Of a stretch of DNA of 44,642 nucleotides, positions 1-9,900 are shown one piece after another (position 1 is the first letter of the stretch; each line of letters starts with the position of its first letter). Source of the stretch: Thermoplasmatota archaeon (GTDB taxonomy: Archaea > Thermoplasmatota > Penumbrarchaeia > Penumbrarchaeales > Penumbrarchaeaceae). The DNA lies in the NCBI GenBank assembly GCA_016928095.1, contig JAFGLL010000014.1:1-44642 (forward strand). The letters are read 5' to 3'. Position numbers and translations under genes: made by a program. The notes under the pieces are model-generated. The model was not told where the DNA came from, did not search any database, and saw only the letters and a list, made by a program, of their open reading frames with translations.

Positions 1-427
1 CATTTCTTCCATGGACTTCGATGAGAATGAAGTGGCAACCTTTGACGGGTCAAGGTGTACCGATAACGTAGGTATCGTGAACTGGACTTGGACCTTCGAT
101 GATGGAGGAAGATCCATGACACTCTTTGGAGAGAATGCATCCTGTATCTTCTCCAAACAGGGTAAATACACGATCGATCTCACTGTGAGGGACGAAGCGG
201 GAAATTCTGCAACGGATACGATGATCGTGAATATCCATGAGGCCGATGGTCTGGGTCAATTCCTCAGGGATCATTGGTGGATCGTCCCGATCCTGCTTGT
301 TGTGTTGATCCTGATACTGGCATTTTTCCTGTTCAAGAGGGGTAAGATCACGGGATCATCTGAACCCATACCACCTGAAACGACCAATGCCTCTCCTCCG
401 ATATCGACCGATGAACGATCCGCTTGA
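1..427 (+). CDS. PKD-domain surface protein, C-terminal part (5' end outside window)
   Basis: The reading frame is already open at base 2, so the start lies upstream of the window and only about the last 141 residues are seen. The visible part begins with the second half of a PKD/Ig-like beta domain (FDGS, then WTWTFDDGG, then a final strand ending TDTMIVNI). Next comes a short linker and one strong membrane segment (WWIVPILLVVLILILAFFLF). The tail is basic then Ser/Thr/Pro-rich, about 30 residues, and presumably cytoplasmic. This is the usual layout of archaeal type I surface proteins: secreted repeats outside, one C-terminal anchor. The function is not recognisable from the fragment. The 167 bases after it, up to the nadA stop codon, hold no gene I can support. 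Confidence 0.8.
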   Translation, partial: ISSMDFDENEVATFDGSRCTDNVGIVNWTWTFDDGGRSMTLFGENASCIFSKQGKYTIDLTVRDEAGNSATDTMIVNIHEADGLGQFLRDHWWIVPILLVVLILILAFFLFKRGKITGSSEPIPPETTNASPPISTDERSA

Positions 428-594
428 TGGATGGTCCAAATATTCTGTGGGCGGGGAATATCCCATGAAAGACCTGACCGGGTTGAGACCCACAACATGT
501 GTACTTCACTTTGGAATAACATCTTGAGGAGGGGTAAAGAATAATTTTGTCCCGCACCCCCGGATAAAAATGGAGAATAAAAATGAAACATTGA

Positions 595-1506
595 TCACTT
601 CACGGCCAGCATTCTCTCCAGAGGCAGTCTGTTCCCCTCGATTATCGCAGGATCAAGATATATCTCGGGGCCCATGTCCTCAAGAGCCTTCAGAACATCC
701 TCGAGGCGGATCTTCTTCATATTGGGACAGATGGCGGTCTCCAGTCGGTGGAAGACCTTCCCGGGGACCTCATTTGAGAGCCTGTAGGCCAATCCCTCCT
801 CCGTTCCGATGATGAACTCCCTGGATTCCGACTCCACCGCGAACCGGAGCATCCCCTCGGTGGAGGCCACCCTGTCCGCCAATTCGATAACGTCCATCGT
901 ACATTCGGGGTGAACGATGACAAGGGCGTCGGGATGCTTCGCCTTCTCAGCCTCTATCTGCTCCACCGTGATATTCTGGTGGACATGGCAGTAACCCGGC
1001 CACAGGAGGACCTTCTTGTCTGGAAGCTGTGACTGGACGTAGGCTCCCAGATTGGTGTCCGGGACCATGATGACCTCTCCTTCCGGGAGTGATGCAACAA
1101 CCTTCACGGCGTTCGCAGAGGTGCAGCAGATGTCCGAATGTGCCTTGATCTCCGCCGTGGTATTGACATAGGCCACGACGGAGGCTCCCGGATGCTGTTC
1201 CTTGAACCTTTCCAGGCTTTCCACATCTACCATGTGCGCCATCGGACACTGAGCCCCCGGGACCGGGTGGATGACCTTCTTTTCCGGGCTCAGGGCCTTT
1301 GCGGATTCGGCCATGAAATCGACACCGCAGAAGAGGATGACGGACTGCTTCGCTTTCGTGGCCTTCATGGCCAGTACAAGGGAGTCCCCGATGATGTCCG
1401 CTATGTCCTGGACCTCGGGCACCTGATAATTGTGTGCAAGAATGATAACATCCTTTTCCCTCGCCAGCTCTCGTATCCTCTGCTGAGTGGGGTTCAGGTC
1501 ACCCAT
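595..1506 (-). CDS. nadA: quinolinate synthase NadA
   Basis: This cytoplasmic enzyme of de novo NAD synthesis condenses iminoaspartate with dihydroxyacetone phosphate to give quinolinate, using an oxygen-sensitive 4Fe-4S cluster. The 303-residue product has the family's HNYQ motif near residue 26, CGVDFMAES near 60, HPEC near 200 and FIIGTEEG near 231. The three cluster cysteines are visible as C87 (GAQCPMA), C173 (GYCHVHQ) and C260 (ICPNM); their spacing of 86-87 residues is the spacing known for the family. The ATG at 1506 is chosen because the 27 residues before it in the same frame are not NadA-like and a TATA-like box sits 22-31 bases upstream of it. No nadB or nadC lies beside it. Identification is secure. 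Confidence 0.95.
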   Translation of the reverse strand: MGDLNPTQQRIRELAREKDVIILAHNYQVPEVQDIADIIGDSLVLAMKATKAKQSVILFCGVDFMAESAKALSPEKKVIHPVPGAQCPMAHMVDVESLERFKEQHPGASVVAYVNTTAEIKAHSDICCTSANAVKVVASLPEGEVIMVPDTNLGAYVQSQLPDKKVLLWPGYCHVHQNITVEQIEAEKAKHPDALVIVHPECTMDVIELADRVASTEGMLRFAVESESREFIIGTEEGLAYRLSNEVPGKVFHRLETAICPNMKKIRLEDVLKALEDMGPEIYLDPAIIEGNRLPLERMLAVK

Positions 1507-1527
1507 GGGCGGGGCAAAGTGAAAACG

Positions 1528-1537
1528 ATTATTAATG
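1528..1537 (-). promoter_or_regulatory. TATA-like box of nadA
   Basis: On the minus strand this reads cattaataat, 22-31 bases before the nadA ATG. At this distance transcription would start at or next to the ATG, giving a leaderless mRNA. It lies in the 77-base gap after the upstream gene, so nadA probably has its own promoter. Confidence 0.5.
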
Positions 1538-1583
1538 TTTGGTGATGGATCTGCCACAGATCGGAGCGGTCCATGCCTTTTCC

Positions 1584-2525
1584 TCACGAAAATGTCCCAT
1601 TCCGGTCCCGGGCTCTTTTCCGGATGCGTATGGAGATGATCACGACCGCCAGTATCGTAACGGATATCGATACGGCCGAACAGATCGCCATAAGCACCTT
1701 AAGATACGGACCCGTATCGAACACGGTCTCGAGGTACAGCTCAACGGACATGGTGAAGTAGGGTTCTCCCTCCTCGCAGGTACCGTTCACCGTGATGATG
1801 TTCTTCTCAAGGACCCCCTTCGTGTTCCTGGCCTGGAAGCTCTGGTTAATGGAGCTTCCCCTTGGTACGAGCAGCCTTATTGAAACAGGCTTCACCTCAA
1901 CGTCCCGGGAGTTCACCATCGTGGTCAATGTGACGTTGACATCCCTGTCCTCGTTGTTGATGACATATACCGAGAAATCCACCCATTCTCCTGGCTTACC
2001 ACTAAAGCCCGAAGCAACGGGACAGAGGTCGACATCAAGGAACCTCTTGGGTGTGATATTGATGAATGCCGATCCGACAGGTCCACCCTCTTCACCTCTG
2101 GAATATTCCCATGTCCCTGTTATCTCTATTATCTGGGTTTCGAATGCCCACCCCGAAAAGGGAGGTGTGACCCTGAATTGAAGATCGATGGTCCTGACAT
2201 CCCTTGTAAAGAACATCTCCGGCGGATCAGAGCTGGCCCACGGATCCGAGACGATATACAGTTGTATGGTGCATGTTTCATCGGCGGCCCTTCCTTCCGG
2301 AATTATGCATTCAACGGTTCCATTGACAAGTACACTTGTCTCGACGCCGTGTCTCGTATCCACTTCGTGATCGTAGTCCTCAAGGGTGATCCGGATATCC
2401 GGAGTGCCGCTGATCTCCGTTGAACTTCGGTCTTCCTGTGCAGAGAGCCCTGTTTGAAACACATTGAGGAGAACCAGCGCAAGGACCAGCGATGGGACAG
2501 CAGTTCTCACTGACAACTCCTCCAT
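1584..2525 (-). CDS. secreted single-pass membrane protein of unknown function
   Basis: The 313-residue product starts with a signal peptide (hydrophobic run VPSLVLALVLLNVF, then an LSAQ-like cleavage region). A beta-rich extracytoplasmic region follows, with several N-glycosylation sequons. It ends in one C-terminal membrane helix (ICSAVSISVTILAVVIISI) and a short arginine/lysine tail. The middle part (near SGKPGEWVDFSVYVINNEDRDVNVTL) looks like a CARDB or NEW3-type Ig-like domain, which commonly carries adhesion or polymer-binding roles, but this is only an impression. The ATG at 2525 is preferred over one 33 bases upstream because it has a Shine-Dalgarno-like AGGAG before it and because the upstream ATG abuts the TATA box. 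It is divergent from serS. Confidence 0.8.
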   Translation of the reverse strand: MEELSVRTAVPSLVLALVLLNVFQTGLSAQEDRSSTEISGTPDIRITLEDYDHEVDTRHGVETSVLVNGTVECIIPEGRAADETCTIQLYIVSDPWASSDPPEMFFTRDVRTIDLQFRVTPPFSGWAFETQIIEITGTWEYSRGEEGGPVGSAFINITPKRFLDVDLCPVASGFSGKPGEWVDFSVYVINNEDRDVNVTLTTMVNSRDVEVKPVSIRLLVPRGSSINQSFQARNTKGVLEKNIITVNGTCEEGEPYFTMSVELYLETVFDTGPYLKVLMAICSAVSISVTILAVVIISIRIRKRARDRNGTFS

Positions 2526-2555
2526 TCTTTTCTCCTGTGATGTATGTTTCTCCGG

Positions 2556-2565
2556 CATATTTATC
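2556..2565 (-). promoter_or_regulatory. TATA-like box of the secreted-protein gene
   Basis: The minus strand reads gataaatatg, 31-40 bases before the ATG at 2525, inside the 122-base divergent spacer shared with serS. The in-frame ATG at 2558 overlaps this box, which argues against that longer start. Confidence 0.5.
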
Positions 2566-2600
2566 CTTTGACCACTGCAGGAAGTTACCTCTCTTGCAAC

Positions 2601-2611
2601 AAATATTATTA
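2601..2611 (+). promoter_or_regulatory. TATA-like box of serS
   Basis: aaatattatta lies 37-47 bases before the serS ATG in the divergent spacer. It implies a short leader of roughly 10-20 bases. It is the most AT-rich stretch on this side of the spacer. Confidence 0.45.
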
Positions 2612-2647
2612 GCCTCCTTCTTCTTCCGCTTTATCCGGGGCGTGCAC

Positions 2648-3919
2648 ATGCTCGATATCAAGTTCATAAGGGAGAACGCCGAAGCGGTCAGGAAGATGCT
2701 GGCGGACCGCAGGGTCGAGGCGGACCTTGACGGCTTCCTTGACGCCGATCGGCGCTTCAGACTGGTCGTGGACGAGGTAAATTCCCTGAAACACGAGAAG
2801 AACGTGGTCTCGAAAGAGATAGCAGCAGTGAAGGACCCCGCCCTCAGAAAGGAGAACATCACCCGGATGCAGCAGATGGGCCAGCGGCTCAAGGAGCTGG
2901 ATACCGAATCCAACGACCTGGACCAGAGGAGGAACGAGCTGAGGCTCACCATACCCAACATGCCCCTGCCGGACGTCCCTGTCGGACCGGATGCGAGCGC
3001 CAATGCAACCCTTTCATCATGGGGGGTCCAGAGAATGCTGGACTTCGAACCCGAGCAGCATACCAGGCTGGGATCCCGTCTTGGCATCCTGGACATGGAG
3101 AGGGGCGCGAAGGTATCCGGCTCCGGCTTCTATGTGCTCAAAGGAGCGGGGGCAAGGATGGAGCTGGCACTGGCCCGGTTCATGATGGACATCCATCGCG
3201 AGCAGGGATATACCGAGATCTGGCCTCCGGCCCTTTGCAACTCTGCATCAATGACGGGCACCGGCCAGCTCCCCAAGTTCGAGGACGACATGTACAGGCT
3301 CACAGGGGACGACCTGTACCTCGTCCCCACCGCGGAGGTCCCCGTGACGAACCTGCACCGCGACGAGATACTGGAGATCAACGAGCTTCCGATACGCTAC
3401 CAGGCCTTTTCCCCGTGTTTCAGGAGAGAGGCGGGGAGACACGCCGGAGAGGAAGGCATCATCAGGGTGCACCAGTTCTCCAAAGTGGAGCTCGTGACCT
3501 TTACAACGCCGGAAGGTTCCGAAAAGGAGCTGGAGCTCCTCACGGACAATGCAATGGAGGTCCTCAGAAGACTGGAGCTCCCGCACAGGAAGCTCCTTTT
3601 GTGCACCGGGGACATGACGTTCTCTTCTGCAAAGACATACGACATCGAGGTCCATTCCCCTGCCGGTGATCGATGGCTGGAGGTGTCCTCATGCTCGAAC
3701 TTCTCCGATTTCCAGGCAAGGCGTGCAATGATAAAGTTCCGGAGGCAGCCCCATCTTCCCAGCGAGTTCCTCCACACCCTGAACGGTTCGGGTCTTGCCA
3801 TAGGAAGGACCATGGTCGCCATCATCGAGAACTACCAGCGTGAGGACGGTTCCGTGGAGATACCGCCGGCCCTGAGGCCCTACATGGGTGGTATGGAAGA
3901 GGTCCCTATCCCCACTTGA
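2648..3919 (+). CDS. serS: serine-tRNA ligase (class II, common bacterial-type form)
   Basis: This enzyme charges tRNA-Ser with serine in the cytoplasm. The 423-residue product is of normal length. Residues 1-105 form the long antiparallel coiled-coil arm that grips the tRNA-Ser variable loop. The class II catalytic core follows: TAE at 228-230 in the serine pocket, motif 2 FRREAG at 258-263, and motif 3 GSGLAIGRTMVAIIENYQ at 380-397. It is the widespread form of SerRS, not the rare zinc-dependent form of some methanogens. The ATG at 2648 gives the standard N terminus (MLDIKFIREN); a GTG two codons earlier is a possible alternative. The open frame runs further upstream, but that extension crosses the divergent promoters and is not SerRS-like. 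The last 14 bases overlap the end of the convergent gene. Confidence 0.97.
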   Translation: MLDIKFIRENAEAVRKMLADRRVEADLDGFLDADRRFRLVVDEVNSLKHEKNVVSKEIAAVKDPALRKENITRMQQMGQRLKELDTESNDLDQRRNELRLTIPNMPLPDVPVGPDASANATLSSWGVQRMLDFEPEQHTRLGSRLGILDMERGAKVSGSGFYVLKGAGARMELALARFMMDIHREQGYTEIWPPALCNSASMTGTGQLPKFEDDMYRLTGDDLYLVPTAEVPVTNLHRDEILEINELPIRYQAFSPCFRREAGRHAGEEGIIRVHQFSKVELVTFTTPEGSEKELELLTDNAMEVLRRLELPHRKLLLCTGDMTFSSAKTYDIEVHSPAGDRWLEVSSCSNFSDFQARRAMIKFRRQPHLPSEFLHTLNGSGLAIGRTMVAIIENYQREDGSVEIPPALRPYMGGMEEVPIPT

Positions 3920-6900
3920 CCTTGTAACCACCCTTCTGCTCCTCGTAGACCTCGCTGTCCTTGAAGTGCCTGTTCTTCTTCAGGTCGATCTCCGGGGCCT
4001 TCGCTCTGGCCTCTTCCTTCTTCGCCTGGGGCTCCTCGTTCCTGGGTGGCTTGGGACCTGCCGGAGCCTTGCCGGTTTGCCTCTCGTTCCACATCTTCTT
4101 TTGCTTATCGATGAAGGATAGGACCGATCCCTCTATGGTATCCCTGAACACCATGCCTGTGAACATGACGGCCACGCAGACCAATGCCACGAGAGCAATG
4201 AACAGGAGCGGCCACCAGTTGTACTGTCTGTTCCGATCGAGGGGATAGTCGTCCTTGCTGTCCGGAACCCCGTCACCGTCGTCATCGGTATCCTTGTTGT
4301 TCCCCACACCGTCCCCGTCCGTGTCCTTCCATTCCGAAGGGTCGAACTTCAGATCGTCCTTCTCATTTGGAACACCATCGCCGTCAATATCCGGGTCCGT
4401 ATTGTCCCCGATCCCGTCAAGGTCGTTATCCCACCATTCCAGGCGGTCCAGCGGGAACGCGTCCAGGTGGTTCGCTATCCCGTCCCCGTCGATATCGGGG
4501 TCGGAGTTGTCGCCGATCAGGTCACCGTCGGTATCCAGCCATTCGGTCGGGTCCTTTGCGAACGTGACACCCTTGCTGACCCCGCTCGGATCGAAGCTTT
4601 CCCCCTGAGGCTCGTATATATCAAGGATACCGTCCCCGTCGTCGTCATCGTCGTAGAACGAGCCGAAACCGTCCCCGTCGATGTCACCATGCACCCTGGG
4701 GTCCAGCGGATCGTCGTCATACTGGTCATGCACACCGTCCCCGTCGGTGTCAAGGTACTCGTTGTAGACCCTTCGGGAGACCGAGTACCCCACCAACCCT
4801 GCCATGTTCTCCACCCTGACCTTTATATTATGTACCGATCGGTTGAAGGAGGTCAGGTTCAACATGAACGAGTAGAGGCCGCCGTCGCCTATTGGCTCCC
4901 CGAATGCGACGGAATAACCATCCATCTCCAGGAAGGCATACCTTAAGCCGGATGTCTCCCTGATGGATGCCAGGACACGAAGGACCCCCTTGTGGGATGA
5001 ATTGTCCGCCGGGGAAAGCAGCTGTATCTGGGGCGGGGTCCGGTCCACGAAGACCTCAACGTCCACGATGGTGGACCTCAACGAGGTATCGATGGCAACG
5101 AACCTCATGATATAACGACCGTCCGGGACGGAATTGAGGTCCAACGTGGCTCCGATGGGTCTATCCTCCCCGTTGAAAGTGAAGTATGCCCTTGTGAGGA
5201 ACGGGTCCCTGACCTCCACCTCCGGTGTGAACATGCCTGTGATGGCAGCTCCTTTTATTGGAGACACGACCGTGAGATCGGGGGCGTTGTTGTCAATGGG
5301 CAGATAGGAGTAGGATGCGCCGACCTCGCCACTGCGGTCCCTGGCAACGATCGCCAGCAGGTATCTGCCATCCAGGATGCCCTGCGTATCGATGACCCCC
5401 GTGAACTGCCCATCGACCACTATCTGCTGGGAGGGACCTTTCAGTGCGAACGACGCGAACGGTGTCTCATTCCCGTCCGGAGGATAGGGCCCTGTGCGTT
5501 CTCCCCAGTCGTAGAGCATCGCCTCCACCACCTCCAGACCGGCTCCGTCACTAACGCTGGCGATCACTGTTATGGTCCCATCCTGCATGATACCATATCC
5601 CGGGGATATCTGTCTCACATCCGGGAGGGCATTGTCGAAATACAGGGTCAGCACCACGGTGTCCGTAAGGCCCGCCGGGTCCCTGACGCTCACCTCGACC
5701 TGGTGCCTTCCGCCGGTGAAATCGGCTGTCTCGAGCCCATCGGACAAGGGCATCTTCGCACCGCCGTCGACCGATATGGTCGTGTCGAACGAGGTGGCGA
5801 AGGCGTCCTTGACCTCCGCATAGAAGGCGACAAGGCCCTTGATCGCGGAATTGTTCTTCGGGGTCAGGACGGTCAATGTGGGGGCGTTGTTGTCTATTTT
5901 TATGTCCAGCAGTCCCGAGGAACCTCTCCTGTCCGCAGTATCCTCGGCATATACCTCAAGGATGTATTGCCCGTCGGGCAGTTCCGAAACGTCCACCGCG
6001 GCCTCGTAGATATCGGCCCCCTGATCTTCCAGGAGCCCCGCCCTCAGTTCTATAGGCGGATCTCCCACACCCGTCGTGATACTGTATCTCACTGTCCGTA
6101 TCACGCCGTCATCGGTGACAACGGCGTAGACCTTGTCCTTCCGGGAGAGGGCTCCCCCGTTCACGGGGTCTATCATCTCCACCACGGGAGAATATCTGTC
6201 GTTGACCACCAGGACCTGGGCCAGGGCTTTGATGCTGTTGCCGGCCATGTCCTTGATGACGAGCTCCACGAAGTAGTACTTCGAGGGAGCGCCCCCCGTA
6301 TTGGGAATAACATCGATCGAGGTATAGTTCATATCCCCGTCGTCAAGATCGTTCCCCTCTCCCGTATTGTTGAAGGTTATGGGCGGGAAGAAACCGAGCT
6401 CCGTCCCGTCAGCCTTCACACTGAAGATTCGGGAACCCTGATCCCAGGCCTTGATCTCCATATAGAAGGATTCGTCATCCGCAACGGAGGACCGGTTCTT
6501 GGGATAGTGTATCCTGACAGGTGTCTGCACCAGGGGAAGCATGTTGTCGATGATGAGGTCGGTCTCTCCGAGTCCGATGTTGTCGGCCCAGTCGTGGACC
6601 TCTATCAGTATGATGCGCGCATCCGTCGGGAGCGTGGGGACCGTCACCGGATCCGAGCCGAAAAGGTCGTCCCCGGCCAGACCATCTTTGTGGAGACCAT
6701 CGTCGAAGAGGAGGACCTGTCTGGTAACGTCAAGCGGAAGATAGGCCCTTGCCTTGTTAATCATTGCCGGGTTGTCAGTGGAGTAGATGGAGCGGGCGAT
6801 GTTTCGAAAGATCGTTTCAAGCTGGGTCGCTGAGGGGGCGTAATAGTAACTGCCTCCGGCGGATGTCGTGGCCACTCTCCAGAGATTGTACTCGGGTGTG

Positions 6901-9900
6901 CCCGACTCTCCCGACCACGTGGCGTTCAGGTTGTCGTAAACGTAGTTCGAAGGGACCGTCGTCCTTCTGGGCTGGTTGGGGGGGTCGTGGTGCTCGAGAC
7001 CCAGCCCGATGGTGTAAACGGGTATGGGGATGTTGAGGAGGCCTTCCCTCCATTCGTTTATGGGGCTCGTGACCCACCAGTACCTCCCGGTCTGGTTGTA
7101 GACCCTGCTTCCGTTCTCAAGGTGCCAGCCGCTGTCCTCATACTTGCCCGTGTGCGAGGCCACATACCTCATGGACCCCCAGTCGTGCCAGGGAGCGAAG
7201 TGGGCAGACCCCTCCTCGTACTTGGCAGGCTGCTCGTTGAAATAGTCATCGGCTCCATCCGTGAAGGCCACGACGACCGGTTTTGAGGCGGCCTCCTGGA
7301 TCGTGTACCTCGTCGCATTACCGATGGTGTCCCAGATCGGTGTTCCGGAAAAGGGCTGTATGCTGTCTATGATGGTGCATGCCTTTACTTTCCCCGTGCT
7401 GTTCATCTGAGTGAAGTTGAGCATGTTCATCGGCCATCCCGGGCGTCCGCCTGGATGGGGTGGCTCTCCATCCTCGAAGAAACGCCATAATGACACGTAG
7501 TCAATGGACCTTGTCGAATTGATGAAGGTCTTGGCGGCCTTTTTTAGCTGATCGATCTTGGGAACACCGTTGACGACATCGCCCATGGAACCGGAATTGT
7601 CAAGGATGAGCGTCACATAGATAGAGGCCGTGTTGTCACTGATCCTTGCCATCACCCTTATGTCATCACCTGTTTTCGCAGCCTGCTGGTCACCGGGATA
7701 TTCTACCCAGGCTTCCTCCACGAGCGGGGGCTTCGTATCCACGGGGACCTCGATCCTCCTCTCCACGGAGTTGCCAGCTCGGTCCATGGCAACGAACCTC
7801 ACCACGTGGAACCCCCATATGGCATCCACATCGATCTGCTCCGTGGAGAAGAAGGTGTCCCCTCTCGACCCGTCGGAATGGGCTCCATCATCGAACAGCG
7901 TCTGGTTGATGAGGCCCCCTATCGAATTGGCAGCAGCGGAGGTCTGCAGGAGCCCCGAGGTATTGTCGAGAATGGTGGCAGTCAATCTGACCTTGTCACC
8001 AACCTTCGCAGCCTGCTGGTCCCCGGGGTAGACAACGCGGATGCCGCTGATATACGGAACGGTGTTGTCTATGGTGATGGGTATCGAAATGTCCGTCGAC
8101 CTTCCTCCGAATCCCTGGAGGTAGGCCTTGAGGATGTAGTTGCCGTCCTGGAAGAGGGCGGTATTGAGATCGGCCCAGACGTAACCTCCGGAGGAGGGTC
8201 CGGTCCAGGAACCTATGAGCTGAGGGCCGACATAGAAGATCGCATTGGAGCAGTAGGTCGAGACCCTGGCCCTGAGCTGGACCTGACCTGATAGGGCCTG
8301 GTTCCATGAGGGTTTCGTGAAGTGGCCCCACAGGGGATAGTTGTTGACGTTCACCCATGTTGTGTTGTAGTTCACCCCGGATATGACATCAGTGACCTTC
8401 ACCTTGATGGTAGTGGCCCCCTCCCCGGCCACGTAGGTGTCCCAGTCATAGACGAATATATCCCAGCCGCCGGAGGAGCCAGTATAGGTCATGCTCTCGT
8501 AGTTCGAGGACCCCCAGGAGAACTCCATCTTATTGATGGGGGAATCGCTATCCACCCATGCGGTGACCCGGCAGATGCCCGAAACGTTCGCTCCGTTCCC
8601 CGTCGGTTGGACGATCTGCACCACCGGAAGCGTACTGACCCGGTGATAGGAGAAGGTTATCATCTGATCGTTGAGGACCCTGTCATAGACGGTCACGTAT
8701 ATGGGAGAGTTCCAATCCTGGGAGAGGGAACTGACCCCGTAAGAGCCGTTCCACTCCGAAGGGGTGAGGTCATCCTGAGGGGAGGATGCGAGAGATCCTT
8801 CCTGTGAGAAGGTGACCTTGTTGAGGCCGGACTGGTCCGTGGGTTCCAGTGCACTCCCCGTGACATGGAAGTTCTCGGTGGAGACCATTATGGGCCTGAA
8901 GTAGATGTTGCGTGTGGACTGGTCAGCGTAGATGTACCTCGAGCTGTCCCTGATGGTCACATTGGTCACCACGGGGGGAGTATTGTCCTTGATATAATCC
9001 ACGCTCCAGGTGGTCTGGTGACCGACCTTGTCCTGGAGTGTGTAGGTGAGTGGATTGTCCACATACCCGTTCGCGTCGATCCGGTAGGTGACGGACTGGC
9101 TCGTCGAATCCGTATCGTCCACCGGTCCGATCGGTCTGTTGCTGAACGCCGGTTCCCCCATCAGCCGGTCCGGAAAATCCTCGGTGTATCCGGAGAATAT
9201 CGTGGATATCCTCTGGCCCAGCCCCTCACCTGAAATGCTGTTGTAGAAGACGGTGTCATTCCCGTTAAGGTCCGTGTCCGGGGCATAGAAGTGCCCGCTG
9301 TCCGAGAAGATGGTGAGCGTTGCACTCTTGAGGTCGGGTGCCATGGTGTCTGCCTGGATGTCCCTCGACCTGTTGGATACGTGCATCACGCTCACGGTGT
9401 TCCCGTCGACACCGCTCAGGTTTATCCCGAGGGAGGGGACAACCGTGTGGAAGCGGTCCCCGTGCGATATCTGCGAGGATGATGAGATGACCACGAAGAG
9501 ATCGTAAGAGCCACCGGAGGTTGCCGGGACCGGGACGCTGTTTCCTCCGGTCGTGAAGAGTTCCATTCGTGCCTCCCAGTAAGCTCCGGCCGGTGAGAGC
9601 GATACGGTGGACGGTATGACACGTGTGTCATCCGCGGGGTCGAAGAGGTCGGCGCTGGATACCCCGTCGTCTTTGTAGAGTTTAAAGCCCGAGCTGATGT
9701 TCGTCGTCATCGATGCGAGGTCCACCGAGGGATCGAACCCGCTTCCCGGCATCAGCCGGATGGTAATGCTGGAAACGGTCTCGAGGTTCGCCCTCCCGGA
9801 GAACAGAGAGAGGCCCTGGACCGCGATCGTATCCCCCGCCACTCCCTGTTCGCCCACAGGGACAGTCGCAGTCCCTCCGACGTACTTTCCGCTGATGTAG

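Noticed and set aside
570-812. 80-codon plus-strand frame near the nadA stop
   Set aside because: It is antisense to the nadA C terminus, with no recognisable product and no promoter-like box at the right distance.
2492-2647. 52-codon N-terminal extension of serS
   Set aside because: It overlaps the divergent gene's 5' end and both TATA-like boxes. SerRS begins at MLDIKFIREN.
4255-4751. Dockerin domains of a cellulosome-like system
   Set aside because: The DxDGDG loops lack the paired dockerin helix pattern, and no cohesin-like gene is visible. Thrombospondin-type-3 repeats fit better.
5703-6833. 376-codon plus-strand frame inside the giant VWA gene
   Set aside because: It is antisense to continuous Ig-like and VWA coding sequence and has no domain of its own. 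It is a by-product of GC-rich codons.
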